Shown one piece after another: positions 9,307-18,541 of a stretch of 64,000 nucleotides of DNA. Source of the DNA: Clostridium pasteurianum BC1 (GTDB lineage: Bacteria > Bacillota > Clostridia > Clostridiales > Clostridiaceae); contig NC_021182.1 of the NCBI RefSeq assembly GCF_000389635.1, forward strand, positions 4,877,925-4,941,924, written 5' to 3'. Numbering within the stretch: position 1 is the stretch's first letter; every line of letters begins with the position of its first letter. A program made the translations under genes and the position numbers. The notes under the pieces were generated by a model. The model saw nothing but the letters and a program-made list of their open reading frames with translations, was not told where the DNA came from and searched no databases.

Positions 9307-10170
9307 CTATATTGATAAAATTTTTCCAAGGGTATCTTTAAGTTCTGCTCTTTCAACAATTTTATCTATAAATCCATGTTCTAGCAAAAATTCTGCATGT
9401 TGAAATTCCTCTGGTAACTTTTGCTTTATAGTTTGTTCTATGACTCTTCTTCCCGCAAAACCTATAAGGGCTCCAGGTTCTGAAATTATTATATCTCCAA
9501 GCATGGCAAAACTTGCAGTAACCCCACCCGTGGTAGGGTCTGTAAGAACTGTAATATATAAAAGACTTGCTTCATCGTGTTTGGCAATAGCACTGCTGGT
9601 CTTTGCCATCTGCATTAATGAAAATATACCTTCCTGCATTCTTGCGCCCCCAGATGCAGTAAATATAATTATAGGAAGAGACTTACTTGTAGCAGTTTCA
9701 ATTGCCCTTGTTATCTTTTCCCCAACTACAGAACCCATACTAGCCATCATAAAATTACTATCCATAACAGCTATCACTGTACTTTTTCCATTTATACTTC
9801 CTATACCTGTAACAACGGCATCATTAAGTTCTGTTTTCTCTGCCGCTTCCTTAGTTTTACTTTCGTAATCAGGAAAATTCAAAGGATTTGATGGTTTCAT
9901 CTGTGAATCAAACTCTATGAAAGTATTCTCATCTATTATAGTCTTTATTCTTTCTCTTGCACTGAGCCTAAGATGAGCATCACAATTCACACATACCTTC
10001 AAGTTTTCATTTAGATCCTTTTTATATAGTATTCTACCACACTTAGAACATTTAACCCACATACCATCAGGTATTATGGGCAATTCTTCTTCCGATACAT
10101 CTACTATATTCTCATCTTTTATCTCTGTATTACTGACAGTAATATATTTTCTCTTTCTGAATAACCTCAT
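9307..10170 (-). CDS. accD: Acetyl-CoA carboxylase carboxyltransferase subunit beta
   Basis: AccD (287 residues from the ATG at 10170) carries the family's N-terminal zinc ribbon, [13 protein letters not shown] followed by CVNCDAHL, near residues 40-65. The crotonase-fold core follows ([38 protein letters not shown]). AGGTG six bases before the ATG supports this start over a GTG nine bases upstream. It pairs with AccA, whose gene follows at 18 bases. The ends and key glycine motifs are complete. Confidence 0.95.
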   Translation of the reverse strand: MRLFRKRKYITVSNTEIKDENIVDVSEEELPIIPDGMWVKCSKCGRILYKKDLNENLKVCVNCDAHLRLSARERIKTIIDENTFIEFDSQMKPSNPLNFPDYESKTKEAAEKTELNDAVVTGIGSINGKSTVIAVMDSNFMMASMGSVVGEKITRAIETATSKSLPIIIFTASGGARMQEGIFSLMQMAKTSSAIAKHDEASLLYITVLTDPTTGGVTASFAMLGDIIISEPGALIGFAGRRVIEQTIKQKLPEEFQHAEFLLEHGFIDKIVERAELKDTLGKILSI

Positions 10171-10291
10171 AAATTTCACCTAACCTTCACCATATATTTT
10201 TTATCCTTTGCTTAAAAAAATAATATGGAAAATAAATAATATTATGCTACTATTAATTTTAAAGTATAATTGCAAAAATCAAAACATAATT

Positions 10292-11635
10292 CTATAAATT
10301 AAACTCTTTATTTATAAAACTTGTATTGTAATTTCCTTCTTTAAATGCTTTATTATTGATTATTCTGTATTGAAAATCTATATTTGTATCTACGCCTTCT
10401 ATAATAAATTCTCCAAGAGCCCTTTTCATTCTGCCTATTGCCTCTTCTCTATCTCTTCCATGTACTATAAGTTTACCTATCATAGAATCATAAGAAGGTG
10501 GAATTATGTATCCTTGATAAGCTGCACTGTCAATCCTTACCCCTATACCTCCTGGAGTATAAAGATATTTTATTTCTCCCGGTGAAGGCATAAATCCCTT
10601 ATCAGGATTTTCCGCATTTATACGGCATTCTATAGCATGACCTGTAATTTTAATATCTTTTTGACTAAAAGACAATTCCTCACCTGATGCAATTTTAATC
10701 TGTTCTTTTAATAAATCTATACCTGTAACCATTTCAGTAATAGGGTGTTCTACCTGAATACGAGTATTCATTTCCATAAAATAATAGTCACCATGCTTAT
10801 CCAATAAGAATTCTATTGTACCTGCATTTTTATAGCTAACGGCTTTTGCAGCTTTAACTGCTGCCTCTCCCATTTCTCTTCTTAAATCCGCTGTCATAAC
10901 TGGTGATGGAGCTTCCTCTAGAACCTTTTGATTTCTTCTTTGAATGGAACAGTCTCTTTCACCAAGATAAACTATATTTCCAAAATTATCTCCTAATATC
11001 TGAAACTCCACATGTCTAGGCTCCTCTACAAACTTTTCTATATACATAGTGTCGTCTCCAAAGGATGCCTCTGCTTCTGCTCTTGCAGTTTCAAAGGACT
11101 TTTTAAATTCACTTTCCTCTTTAACTATTCTTATTCCTCTTCCACCACCACCAGCAGAAGCCTTAACCATTACAGGAAATCCAATTTTCTTTGCTTCTTC
11201 AAAGGCATCCTCTAAACCCTTAACTGCACCTTCTGTTCCAGGAATAACTGGCACTCCAGCTTTAATCATAATTTCTCTTGCCTTTGATTTATTTCCCATA
11301 CTATCAATAGTTTCTGCATCTGGTCCTATAAACGTAATATTACATTCTTCACACATCTTGGCAAACTTACTGTTTTCAGATAAAAAACCAAAGCCAGGAT
11401 GAATAGCTTGTGCTCCAGTAAGTACCGTAGCACTTATTATATTTTGCATATTTAAATAACTATCTTTAGATTTTGCAGGTCCAATGCAAACCGCTTCATC
11501 TGCAATTTGAGTATGCATTGCTTCCCTATCAATTTCTGAATAAACTGCAACGGTAGCTATACCCATTTCCTGACAAGCTCTTATTATTCTAACTGCAATT
11601 TCTCCTCGATTAGCAATTAATATCTTTTTAAGCAT
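10292..11635 (-). CDS. accC: Acetyl-CoA carboxylase, biotin carboxylase subunit
   Basis: AccC (447 residues) uses ATP and bicarbonate to carboxylate the biotin on AccB. MLKKILIANRGEIAVRIIRA opens the biotin-carboxylase N-domain; the ATP-grasp glycine loop is KASAGGGGRGIRIV; and FMEMNTRIQVEHPITE contains the catalytic Glu-Arg-Glu segment. I chose the ATG at 11635, which gives the canonical MLKK start and has GGAGAG nine bases upstream, over an ATG at 11650. A 235-base gap with a dispersed repeat separates it from fabZ upstream, wider than other gaps in the operon. Confidence 0.96.
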   Translation of the reverse strand: MLKKILIANRGEIAVRIIRACQEMGIATVAVYSEIDREAMHTQIADEAVCIGPAKSKDSYLNMQNIISATVLTGAQAIHPGFGFLSENSKFAKMCEECNITFIGPDAETIDSMGNKSKAREIMIKAGVPVIPGTEGAVKGLEDAFEEAKKIGFPVMVKASAGGGGRGIRIVKEESEFKKSFETARAEAEASFGDDTMYIEKFVEEPRHVEFQILGDNFGNIVYLGERDCSIQRRNQKVLEEAPSPVMTADLRREMGEAAVKAAKAVSYKNAGTIEFLLDKHGDYYFMEMNTRIQVEHPITEMVTGIDLLKEQIKIASGEELSFSQKDIKITGHAIECRINAENPDKGFMPSPGEIKYLYTPGGIGVRIDSAAYQGYIIPPSYDSMIGKLIVHGRDREEAIGRMKRALGEFIIEGVDTNIDFQYRIINNKAFKEGNYNTSFINKEFNL

Positions 11636-11665
11636 ATCTATACTCTCCATTTCTAAAGTTTAGTT

Positions 11666-11849
11666 CTTATAAACAGAATTCTTAGATCCAGAGAAAATTT
11701 TTACTCTCACTGAATTTTAGAAGTCGTTATCTAGCAACGTGACACTGCTATCTCCAGCTTTAAAAAAGCAGATAACCAAAATCTTTGATTTTGTGTGAAT
11801 CGCTTTCACAGAGTGCGATGGAGTATTACAGCGGCTAGTTATCAGATAA
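11666..11849 (-). repeat. Dispersed structured repeat, copy 2
   Basis: Read on the minus strand it begins TTATCTGATAACTAGCCGC and TGTAATACTCC, has a long variable middle arm, returns with CACGTTGCTAGATAA, and ends with a hairpin up to TCTAAGAATTCTG. Its 3' part closely matches copy 3 at 21482. It lies inside the fatty-acid operon between fabZ and accC. Confidence 0.75.
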
Positions 11850-11870
11850 ATTTTTTATTTAAAATGATAA

Positions 11871-12296
11871 TCATACTACCATAAACAGAAGCTCACCTTC
11901 TGCTGCCTTTTTACCATCTACTGTAGCTATACCTTTTCCTACTATTGCAGGTCCTTTAATTTTAACAATCTCTACTTCAAGTTTTAATACATCTCCAGGT
12001 ACAACTGGCTTTCTAAACTTAGCAGATTTTATTCCTGCAAATAAAGGTGTTTTACCTTTGTACCCATCCATACTTAACATAGCTGTTCCGCCTAATTGAG
12101 CTAATGCTTCTATTATTAATACACCTGGCATTACTGGATTACCTGGATAGTGTCCCTGAAAAAAATGTTCATTAATAGTAACATTCTTATATCCAACAAC
12201 TCTCTTACCAGGTTCAACCTCTTCAACTCTGTCAACTAAAAGCATTGGATATCTATGTGGTATTATCTCCATTATTTGTTTTATATCTAAACTCAT
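11871..12296 (-). CDS. fabZ: 3-hydroxyacyl-ACP dehydratase FabZ
   Basis: FabZ (141 residues) removes water from 3-hydroxyacyl-ACP to give trans-2-enoyl-ACP. It has the hot-dog fold signature: [13 protein letters not shown], then [20 protein letters not shown] with the catalytic His and, 14 residues on, the Glu. GGAGG lies seven bases before the ATG. No FabA is present in the window, which makes the route to unsaturated acids an open question here. It lies between accB and accC as in the streptococcal operon order. Confidence 0.95.
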   Translation of the reverse strand: MSLDIKQIMEIIPHRYPMLLVDRVEEVEPGKRVVGYKNVTINEHFFQGHYPGNPVMPGVLIIEALAQLGGTAMLSMDGYKGKTPLFAGIKSAKFRKPVVPGDVLKLEVEIVKIKGPAIVGKGIATVDGKKAAEGELLFMVV

Positions 12297-12412
12297 AATT
12301 TTTCCTCCACTTTAATTAGAAAAACTCTGTAATTTCATGTATAAACTATTTTCATTCCATGCGTAGTAACATACATATACGCTGTAGCATAAATTTATAG
12401 TTCAAATTTTAT

Positions 12413-12907
12413 CTATTTTACTTTTATCTTAAACAAGTTCTGTCCATACTCTACCATCTGCTCATTTTCAACTGATATTTCCACTACTTCTCCATCAAAT
12501 TCTGATTGTATCTCATTCATTAGCTTCATAGCTTCTATAATACATAGTGTGTCTCCCTTTTTAACCTTACCTCCTATTTCCACAAAAGCTGGTTCCTTTG
12601 GATCCCCTGATGCATAAAAGGATCCCACTATAGGTGACTTAACAATTTTAATATCTTTTTCATCCACAGTTGGTTTAACAGTTTCATTATCATTTACAAT
12701 TTTACTATGCTTTTCTGCAATTGTATTTTCCTCTTTAGTATCTTCTATGTCTTCCATACTATCAGTAATACTTACAGAACTTTCAGTTTCGTCATTTCCT
12801 GAACCTTTTTTCATAGTTATACGAATACCTTCAGTTTCAATCTCTAGAAATGTAAGTCCTTCTTCTCCAGCTGTTTTAATAAGCTGCTGTATTGATTTAT
12901 AATCCAC
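12413..12907 (-). CDS. accB: Acetyl-CoA carboxylase biotin carboxyl carrier protein
   Basis: AccB (164 residues) carries biotin between AccC and AccA/AccD. The C-terminal biotinyl domain (about residues 88-164) contains EAMKLMNEI with the biotinylated lysine at K128 and the family thumb SPIVGSFYASGDPKEPAFVE. The N-terminal 85 residues are an acidic, flexible linker after a short helix. The start is a GTG at 12907; its ribosome site GGGAGG overlaps the end of fabF, so the two genes are coupled. Confidence 0.95.
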   Translation of the reverse strand: MDYKSIQQLIKTAGEEGLTFLEIETEGIRITMKKGSGNDETESSVSITDSMEDIEDTKEENTIAEKHSKIVNDNETVKPTVDEKDIKIVKSPIVGSFYASGDPKEPAFVEIGGKVKKGDTLCIIEAMKLMNEIQSEFDGEVVEISVENEQMVEYGQNLFKIKVK

Positions 12908-12912
12908 TTAAA

Positions 12913-14154
12913 TTACCTCCCAGCCCATTTCTTTAATAGAATAGTTGCATTGTGACCGCCAAATCCTAAGCTATTTGATAATACATAGTTTAAATCTGCC
13001 TTTCTACCTAAGTCTGTAACATAATCTAAATCACATTCAGGATCTTTAACCTTTAATCCTACAGTAGGTGGTACACATCCGTCCTGCAATGCTTTAACAG
13101 ATATAATAGCTTCCACAGCACCGGCAGCACCAAGTAAATGTCCTGTCATTGATTTTGTTGAACTTACAGGAATTTTATATGCATAATCTCCAAATACATT
13201 TTTTATAGCTGCTGTTTCAGTTTTGTCATTTGGTGGGGTACTTGTTCCATGAGCATTTATATAGGATACCTCTTTAGGTTCAATATCAGCCTCATCTATA
13301 GCCATTTTCATAGCTCTTGCTCCCTCTGCACCATCTGGTGATGGTGAGGTAATATGGTAAGCGTCACAGGTTGAACCATAGCCTACAACTTCTGCATAAA
13401 TTTTAGCATTTCTCTTCTTGGCATGTTCAAGTTCTTCCAATATAAGTACTCCTGATCCTTCTCCCATTATAAAGCCATTTCTTTCAGCATCAAATGGTAT
13501 AGATGCTCTTTCTGGGTCAGTACTTTTGCTAAGGGCTGTCATTGATATAAATCCAGCAATAGATATAGGAGTAATTGCTGCTTCAGTTCCTCCTGAAATC
13601 ACTATATCAACTTCATTGTTTCTTATTTTATGAAAGGATTCTCCAATGGCATTATTAGAAGAAGCACAAGCCGTAACAATAGTAGTACATATGGCTTTAG
13701 CACCATAACGAATTGCCACATATCCCGATGCCATATTACTTATTATCATAGGTATAACCATAGGTGAAACTCTATTAGGACCCTTATCATTAAGCTTCTT
13801 CTCCTGTTCTTCAATAGTGCCTATACCGCCTATTCCACTGCCTAATATAACTCCTACTCTTTCAGGATTAAATTCCTCAAGATTCAATCCAGAATCCTCT
13901 ACAGCTTCCTTTGAAGCAGCCATGGCAAAATGACAAAATCTATCCATTCTTCTTACTTCTTTTTTATCAATATAATCTTCAGGATTAAAATCTTTAACTT
14001 CAGCTGCTAATTTAGCTTTAAAGTCAGTAGTATCAAATAATGTTATTTCGCCAATTCCACATTTTCCATTTTTAATTGAATTCCAAAATGTTTCTACATC
14101 ATTTCCTACAGGAGTAATTGCTCCCATACCAGTAATAACTACTCTTCTACCCAT
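12913..14154 (-). CDS. fabF: 3-oxoacyl-ACP synthase II
   Basis: FabF (413 residues) elongates acyl-ACP with malonyl-ACP. The catalytic cysteine is in TACASSNNAIGES, and the two histidines are in NAHGTSTPPND and SMTGHLLGAAGAVE. The N-terminus GRRVVITGMGAITPVGND and C-terminus NSLGFGGHNATILLKK are complete. GGAG lies before the ATG. The downstream accB starts within eight bases of its stop. In an organism without FabA or FabB, FabF must carry all elongation, including any unsaturated intermediates. Confidence 0.96.
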   Translation of the reverse strand: MGRRVVITGMGAITPVGNDVETFWNSIKNGKCGIGEITLFDTTDFKAKLAAEVKDFNPEDYIDKKEVRRMDRFCHFAMAASKEAVEDSGLNLEEFNPERVGVILGSGIGGIGTIEEQEKKLNDKGPNRVSPMVIPMIISNMASGYVAIRYGAKAICTTIVTACASSNNAIGESFHKIRNNEVDIVISGGTEAAITPISIAGFISMTALSKSTDPERASIPFDAERNGFIMGEGSGVLILEELEHAKKRNAKIYAEVVGYGSTCDAYHITSPSPDGAEGARAMKMAIDEADIEPKEVSYINAHGTSTPPNDKTETAAIKNVFGDYAYKIPVSSTKSMTGHLLGAAGAVEAIISVKALQDGCVPPTVGLKVKDPECDLDYVTDLGRKADLNYVLSNSLGFGGHNATILLKKWAGR

Positions 14155-14189
14155 ACACTTCTCCTACCTTTATATTTTTTAAGTTATGT

Positions 14190-14945
14190 TTATTGCATTA
14201 CCATACCGCCATCTACATTTATAACCTGACCAGTTATGTATGCGGCCATATCTGAGGCTAAAAATCCTACTAAATTTGCTACATCTTCTGGTGATCCTAA
14301 TGTCTTCAAAGGGATAGTTCCCTTTATATTTTCCTTAACCTTATCAGAAAGTACTTCTGTCATATCTGTCTGAATAAAACCAGGTGCTACAGCATTAACT
14401 GTAATTCCTCTACTGCCAAGCTCTCTGGCTGCTGATTTTGTAAGTCCCAAAATACCTGCCTTTGCAGCTGCATAATTTAATTGACCTGCATTTCCTGTAA
14501 TTCCTACTACAGAAGAAATATTTATTATTTTTCCAGACCTCTGCTTTAACATTATACCACTTACATGCTTTATAGTGTTAAACGCACCCTTTAAATTTAC
14601 ATTGATAACACTGTCAAAATCTTCTTCTTTCATTCTAAGTAGAAGTCCATCTTTAGTTATACCTGCATTGTTAACTAATATATCAATGCTTTTAAAAGTA
14701 TCAACTGCTGCCTTTACAAGTTTTTCCGCTTCTTCAAATTTACTTATATCTGCTTGAACAGCTATAGCTTTTACGCCTTTTTCCTCTATTTCTTTTATGA
14801 TATCCTCTGTGCCCTGTATACTGCTTCTATAATTTAAAACTAAATTAGCTCCCATATCTGCAAGCCTAAGTGCTATAGCTCTTCCAATTCCTCTACTAGC
14901 TCCAGTTACTATAGCAGTTTTATCTTTTAAACTACAACATTGCAT
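14190..14945 (-). CDS. fabG: 3-oxoacyl-ACP reductase FabG
   Basis: FabG (251 residues) reduces 3-oxoacyl-ACP with NADPH. It is a classical short-chain dehydrogenase: TGASRGIGRAIALRLA near residue 15 for the cofactor, NNAGITKDGLLLRM, the catalytic Ser in NISSVVGITGN and Tyr/Lys in NYAAAKAG, and VAPGFIQTDMTE. The C-terminal VINVDGGMVMQ is typical. The ribosome site GGGGGAAG precedes the ATG at 14945; it follows fabD by 11 bases. Confidence 0.96.
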   Translation of the reverse strand: MQCCSLKDKTAIVTGASRGIGRAIALRLADMGANLVLNYRSSIQGTEDIIKEIEEKGVKAIAVQADISKFEEAEKLVKAAVDTFKSIDILVNNAGITKDGLLLRMKEEDFDSVINVNLKGAFNTIKHVSGIMLKQRSGKIINISSVVGITGNAGQLNYAAAKAGILGLTKSAARELGSRGITVNAVAPGFIQTDMTEVLSDKVKENIKGTIPLKTLGSPEDVANLVGFLASDMAAYITGQVINVDGGMVMQ

Positions 14946-14956
14946 TAAACTTCCCC

Positions 14957-15892
14957 CTATTCTCTAATACCTTCTACACATTTATTTAAACTTTCCAAAT
15001 CCTCCACATTAAAGGTTTTAAGCTTTCTATTTATTTTCTTTACAAAACCACTTAGTACTTTTCCTGGCCCAATTTCCACAAAAGTATCTACACCAGCTTC
15101 TATCATTCTATTTATACTATCTTCCCATAGAACAGAACTCATAACCTGTCTTCTAAGCAAGTCTTTAATTTCCTTATCTGTTTCAATGTAATCTCCAGTG
15201 ACATTTGTTATTACAGGAAGCTGTAATGTATTTATAACTACCTTTTCAAGCTCTACTGCAAGTTTTTCTGATGCTGGCTTTAACATTGATGTATGAAAAG
15301 GTCCGCTGACCTGCAGCATTACTACCTTCCTTGCTCCCGCTTCTTTAGCAAGTTCTGCTGCAATTTCCACAGCTGCCACTTCCCCAGCTATTGCAATCTG
15401 TCCAGGACAGTTAAAATTAGTAGGTTCTACTATCCCCTTAGTACTTGCCACTGTACAAACCTCTCTCACCTTATCACCCTCAAGACCCAAAACTGCTGCC
15501 ATAGCCCCTTTACCCTGAGGTACTGCTTCCTGCATATATTTACCCCTCTTTTTTACTAGCTTTACAGCCTCCTGAAAATTAAGAACTCCAGCATATACAA
15601 GGGCAGAGTACTCTCCTAAACTTAGTCCTGCTGCAATGTCAGCTTTTATCCCCTTAGTCTCCAGGGCTTTAAGTGCAGCTATACTGGTTGTCAAAATAGC
15701 AGGTTGAGTATTTTCAGTTTTATCTAATTCTTCCTTATTACCCTGAAAACAAAGATCGCTTATTTTGAACTCTAATGCTTTATCTGCTTCATCAAATATA
15801 TTTTTACTCTCTTTAAAACTGTCATAAAGTTCCTTTCCCATACCTACATATTGTGAACCTTGACCAGAAAACAAAAATGCTATTTTTCCCAT
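14957..15892 (-). CDS. fabD: Malonyl-CoA:ACP transacylase
   Basis: FabD (311 residues) loads malonate onto ACP. FLFSGQGSQYVGMGKELYD opens the protein, the nucleophile serine is in AGLSLGEYSALVYAG, and the partner histidine is in VSGPFHTSMLKPA. ETFVEIGPG-like DTFVEIGPGKVLSGF is near the end. GGAGAAG precedes the ATG at 15892. Since no acpP gene is in this operon, its ACP partner must be encoded elsewhere. Confidence 0.95.
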   Translation of the reverse strand: MGKIAFLFSGQGSQYVGMGKELYDSFKESKNIFDEADKALEFKISDLCFQGNKEELDKTENTQPAILTTSIAALKALETKGIKADIAAGLSLGEYSALVYAGVLNFQEAVKLVKKRGKYMQEAVPQGKGAMAAVLGLEGDKVREVCTVASTKGIVEPTNFNCPGQIAIAGEVAAVEIAAELAKEAGARKVVMLQVSGPFHTSMLKPASEKLAVELEKVVINTLQLPVITNVTGDYIETDKEIKDLLRRQVMSSVLWEDSINRMIEAGVDTFVEIGPGKVLSGFVKKINRKLKTFNVEDLESLNKCVEGIRE

Positions 15893-15922
15893 AATACTTC
15901 TCCATTTCTTTAAAATGCTTAT

Positions 15923-16861
15923 CTATAATATCTTAATATTTTCTAATGTCTTATCTGCTTCTGCAAACATTTCTTTTATTATATCCCTACAATTCTGCTT
16001 TTTACATACAAGTCCTGCTATCTGTCCAGCCATAATAGACCCCATATTTATATCTCCATCTTTTACAGCTTTAGGAAGAGCTCCTCTCCCTAATTCCTCG
16101 TATTTCTCAATTCCAGCTCCCTCTTTTTCAAGAATCTGAAATTGTCTAGTTAGCTTATTACGTAAAACCCTCACAGGATGGCCAGTAGGTCTCCCTGTAA
16201 CTACTGAATCAATATCCTTTGCCTTTATAACTTTTTCCTTGTAATTTTCATGTACTGTGCACTCATTAGCTACTAAAAATCTCGTCCCAACTTGTACTCC
16301 TACAGCTCCAAGCATAAATGCAGCAGCAACACCTCTTCCATCTCCAACACCACCAGCCGCAATTACTGGAATATTAACTGCATCTACTACCTGCGGTACT
16401 AAGGTCATAGTAGTAAGTTCTCCAACATGTCCTCCAGACTCACAGCCCTCAGCTATAACTGCATCTACTCCACTTCTCTCCATTCTTTTAGCAAGGGCAA
16501 CAGATGCTACTACCGGTATAACCTTGATTCCATAAGATTTCCACATTTCAATATACTTTCCTGGATTTCCAGCCCCTGTAGTGACAACCTTAACCCCTTC
16601 TTCACAGACCATTTTTGCAAGTTCTTCAGCATTTTCACTTAAAAGCATTATATTAACTCCAAAAGGCTTATCTGTCAGTTCTTTAGTTTTCCTAATTTCA
16701 CCTCTTATATAATCTACTGGAGCATTAGCCCCTGCAATAACACCAAGTCCTCCAGCGTTTGATACTGCTGCTGCTAATGAGCTGTCTGCAATCCATGCCA
16801 TAGCACCCTGAATAATAGGATACTCTATTCCTGCCATTTCACAAAATACGGATTTAATCAT
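15923..16861 (-). CDS. fabK: Enoyl-ACP reductase II (FabK)
   Basis: FabK (312 residues) is the FMN-dependent enoyl-ACP reductase of many Firmicutes and replaces FabI. EYPIIQGAMAWIADSSLAAA is the N-terminal barrel start, VIAEGCESGGHVGELTTM the central flavin site, and IPVIAAGGVGDGRGVAAAF and GAVGVQVGTRFL the phosphate-binding end. AGGAGG lies six bases before the ATG. It is related to the flavoprotein at the head of the operon (18542-19618), but their sequences differ enough to suggest separate roles. Confidence 0.95.
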   Translation of the reverse strand: MIKSVFCEMAGIEYPIIQGAMAWIADSSLAAAVSNAGGLGVIAGANAPVDYIRGEIRKTKELTDKPFGVNIMLLSENAEELAKMVCEEGVKVVTTGAGNPGKYIEMWKSYGIKVIPVVASVALAKRMERSGVDAVIAEGCESGGHVGELTTMTLVPQVVDAVNIPVIAAGGVGDGRGVAAAFMLGAVGVQVGTRFLVANECTVHENYKEKVIKAKDIDSVVTGRPTGHPVRVLRNKLTRQFQILEKEGAGIEKYEELGRGALPKAVKDGDINMGSIMAGQIAGLVCKKQNCRDIIKEMFAEADKTLENIKIL

Positions 16862-16915
16862 GATATCCTCCTCATATTATATAAATATTTTCATTTTTAT
16901 AGCTGTTATGTTAAT

Positions 16916-16983
16916 AGGTCAGATATAAAGATCAAAATTTAAATTGATTATCCTCAATAAATATCTAACCTCTGTATCTGACC
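16916..16983. repeat. Inverted repeat between fabH and fabK
   Basis: A perfect 10-bp inverted repeat, AGGTCAGATA at 16916 and TATCTGACCT at 16974, with a 48-base loop, fills most of the fabH-fabK gap. No T-run follows directly. It may be an RNA processing or stability element. Confidence 0.55.
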
Positions 16984-17001
16984 TTAATAATTTTCTTCCG
17001 T

Positions 17002-17988
17002 TTAATCAATCATCCATTCTATAAGTGCTGCTCCAAAGGTTAGACCACCGCCAAAACCAACTAAAATAATTTTATCTCCTCTATGAAGGAGTCCATTTCT
17101 TGCCATCTCATTAAGAGCAAGTGGTATGCTTGCCGCAGATGTATTGCCATATCTATCTAAATTCATATAAAATTTATCACTATCAATTTCTAACCTTTTG
17201 GCTGCAGAATCTATAATTCTCATATTAGCTTGATGTGGTACAATATATTTAATATCTTCAATGGTACAATCTTGTTCTTTGAAAACCTCTTCTATACACT
17301 TAGGTATAATTTTAGTACCAAATCTAAATATATCTTTCCCATTCATAGTAACTAGGCTCTCCTGTTTTTCTGCTGATTTAATAAAGGGATTTCTAACTGG
17401 AACCGCTGAACAACCTAAAAACTCTGCTGCATTTCTTCCATCAGAGCCTGTATATATTGATAATATCCCATTTTCATCATGGGAACTTTGGAGTATAGCT
17501 GCACCTGCTCCATCACCAAATAAGACACAGGTACTTCTGTCCGACCAATCCACAATCTTAGAGAGTACTTCTGCCCCAATTACTAGCGCAGTTTTACACT
17601 GACCAGTTTTTATAAACTGAGTTCCTATATTTAGAGCATAAATAAATCCTGTACAAGCAGCACTTATATCAAAACAAGTTGCATTCTCTGCACCTATTTC
17701 AGCCTGAACAAGGCATGCAGTTGAAGGTATAAATTTATCTGGTGAAGCAGTTCCTACAACTATCAAATCTATGTCTAAAGGATCTATATTGGCATTCTTT
17801 ATAGCTTCTAATGCCGCTTTTGTAGACAATACTGATGTATCCTCTCCAGTTGTTATTCTTCTTTCTCTTATTCCTGTTCTACTAGAAATCCATTCATCGT
17901 TGGTATCAACTATTTTTGAGAGATCGGAATTTGTTACTATCTTACTAGGTGCATAGCTTCCAGTCCCTATTATCTTAACACTCTTCAC
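17002..17988 (-). CDS. fabH: 3-oxoacyl-ACP synthase III
   Basis: FabH (328 residues) starts fatty-acid synthesis by condensing an acyl-CoA primer with malonyl-ACP. The Cys-His-Asn triad is visible: DISAACTGFIYALN, VPHQANMRI and DRYGNTSAASIPLAL. The start is a GTG at 17988 with AGGGAG upstream, overlapping the end of the MarR-type gene; an out-of-frame ATG at that spot is followed at once by a stop. It fits the family length. It is the third gene of the operon. Confidence 0.96.
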   Translation of the reverse strand: MKSVKIIGTGSYAPSKIVTNSDLSKIVDTNDEWISSRTGIRERRITTGEDTSVLSTKAALEAIKNANIDPLDIDLIVVGTASPDKFIPSTACLVQAEIGAENATCFDISAACTGFIYALNIGTQFIKTGQCKTALVIGAEVLSKIVDWSDRSTCVLFGDGAGAAILQSSHDENGILSIYTGSDGRNAAEFLGCSAVPVRNPFIKSAEKQESLVTMNGKDIFRFGTKIIPKCIEEVFKEQDCTIEDIKYIVPHQANMRIIDSAAKRLEIDSDKFYMNLDRYGNTSAASIPLALNEMARNGLLHRGDKIILVGFGGGLTFGAALIEWMID

Positions 17989-17992
17989 ATAA

Positions 17993-18460
17993 TCACTCCC
18001 TATTGGCCCTTACCTCTATTTTGTATTTATCCTTAAAACAGTAATTAATTTTCTCTAAAGCATTTATTAGAAGTTCCTCTTCTGAATTACTCATTCCCTT
18101 TACTATTTCCTTAATCATATCTCTATGAAATTTTGCATGAATTCTATAAGCAAGCTTTCCTCTTTTAGTCAATGTAATTCTAACTACTCTTCTGTCTTCC
18201 TGAGATCTCTCTCTCTGTACATAACCTTTTCTTACCAAATTACCTATAGCTTTGGTAAGTGTTCCTACAGTAATTCCCAGATCTAAAGCTACTTCAGACA
18301 TAGTTCTTGCTGTATACATGCCTATAGCTTCTATAGTATGTATCTCTGTAACTGATATATCTTTAAATGACCCCTCTTTCAACGCCGTTTGCTCTATAGT
18401 TAGTATACCGTTAAAGATATCTACCATTAATTCATTCATCACAGTTAACGTCTTATCCAA
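17993..18460 (-). CDS. fabT: MarR-family regulator, FabT-like
   Basis: The 155-residue product is a MarR winged-helix protein: TARTMSEVALDLGITVGTLTKAIGNLVRKGYVQR is the helix-turn-helix and RSQEDRRVVRITLTKRG the wing. In streptococci and other Firmicutes a MarR protein at this place (FabT) represses the fab genes using acyl-ACP as co-repressor; assigning that role here rests on gene order and on a FabT-type palindrome at the operon promoter. The start is a TTG with GGTGAT upstream. As second gene of the operon it should control itself. Confidence 0.85.
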   Translation of the reverse strand: MDKTLTVMNELMVDIFNGILTIEQTALKEGSFKDISVTEIHTIEAIGMYTARTMSEVALDLGITVGTLTKAIGNLVRKGYVQRERSQEDRRVVRITLTKRGKLAYRIHAKFHRDMIKEIVKGMSNSEEELLINALEKINYCFKDKYKIEVRANRE

Positions 18461-18541
18461 CTATATCACCGCTTTTTAAATAATTTTTATTGTTACCTAC
18501 TTTAACAGTCAAAATATAGTGTAGCAAGCTTGACTTGTCAA

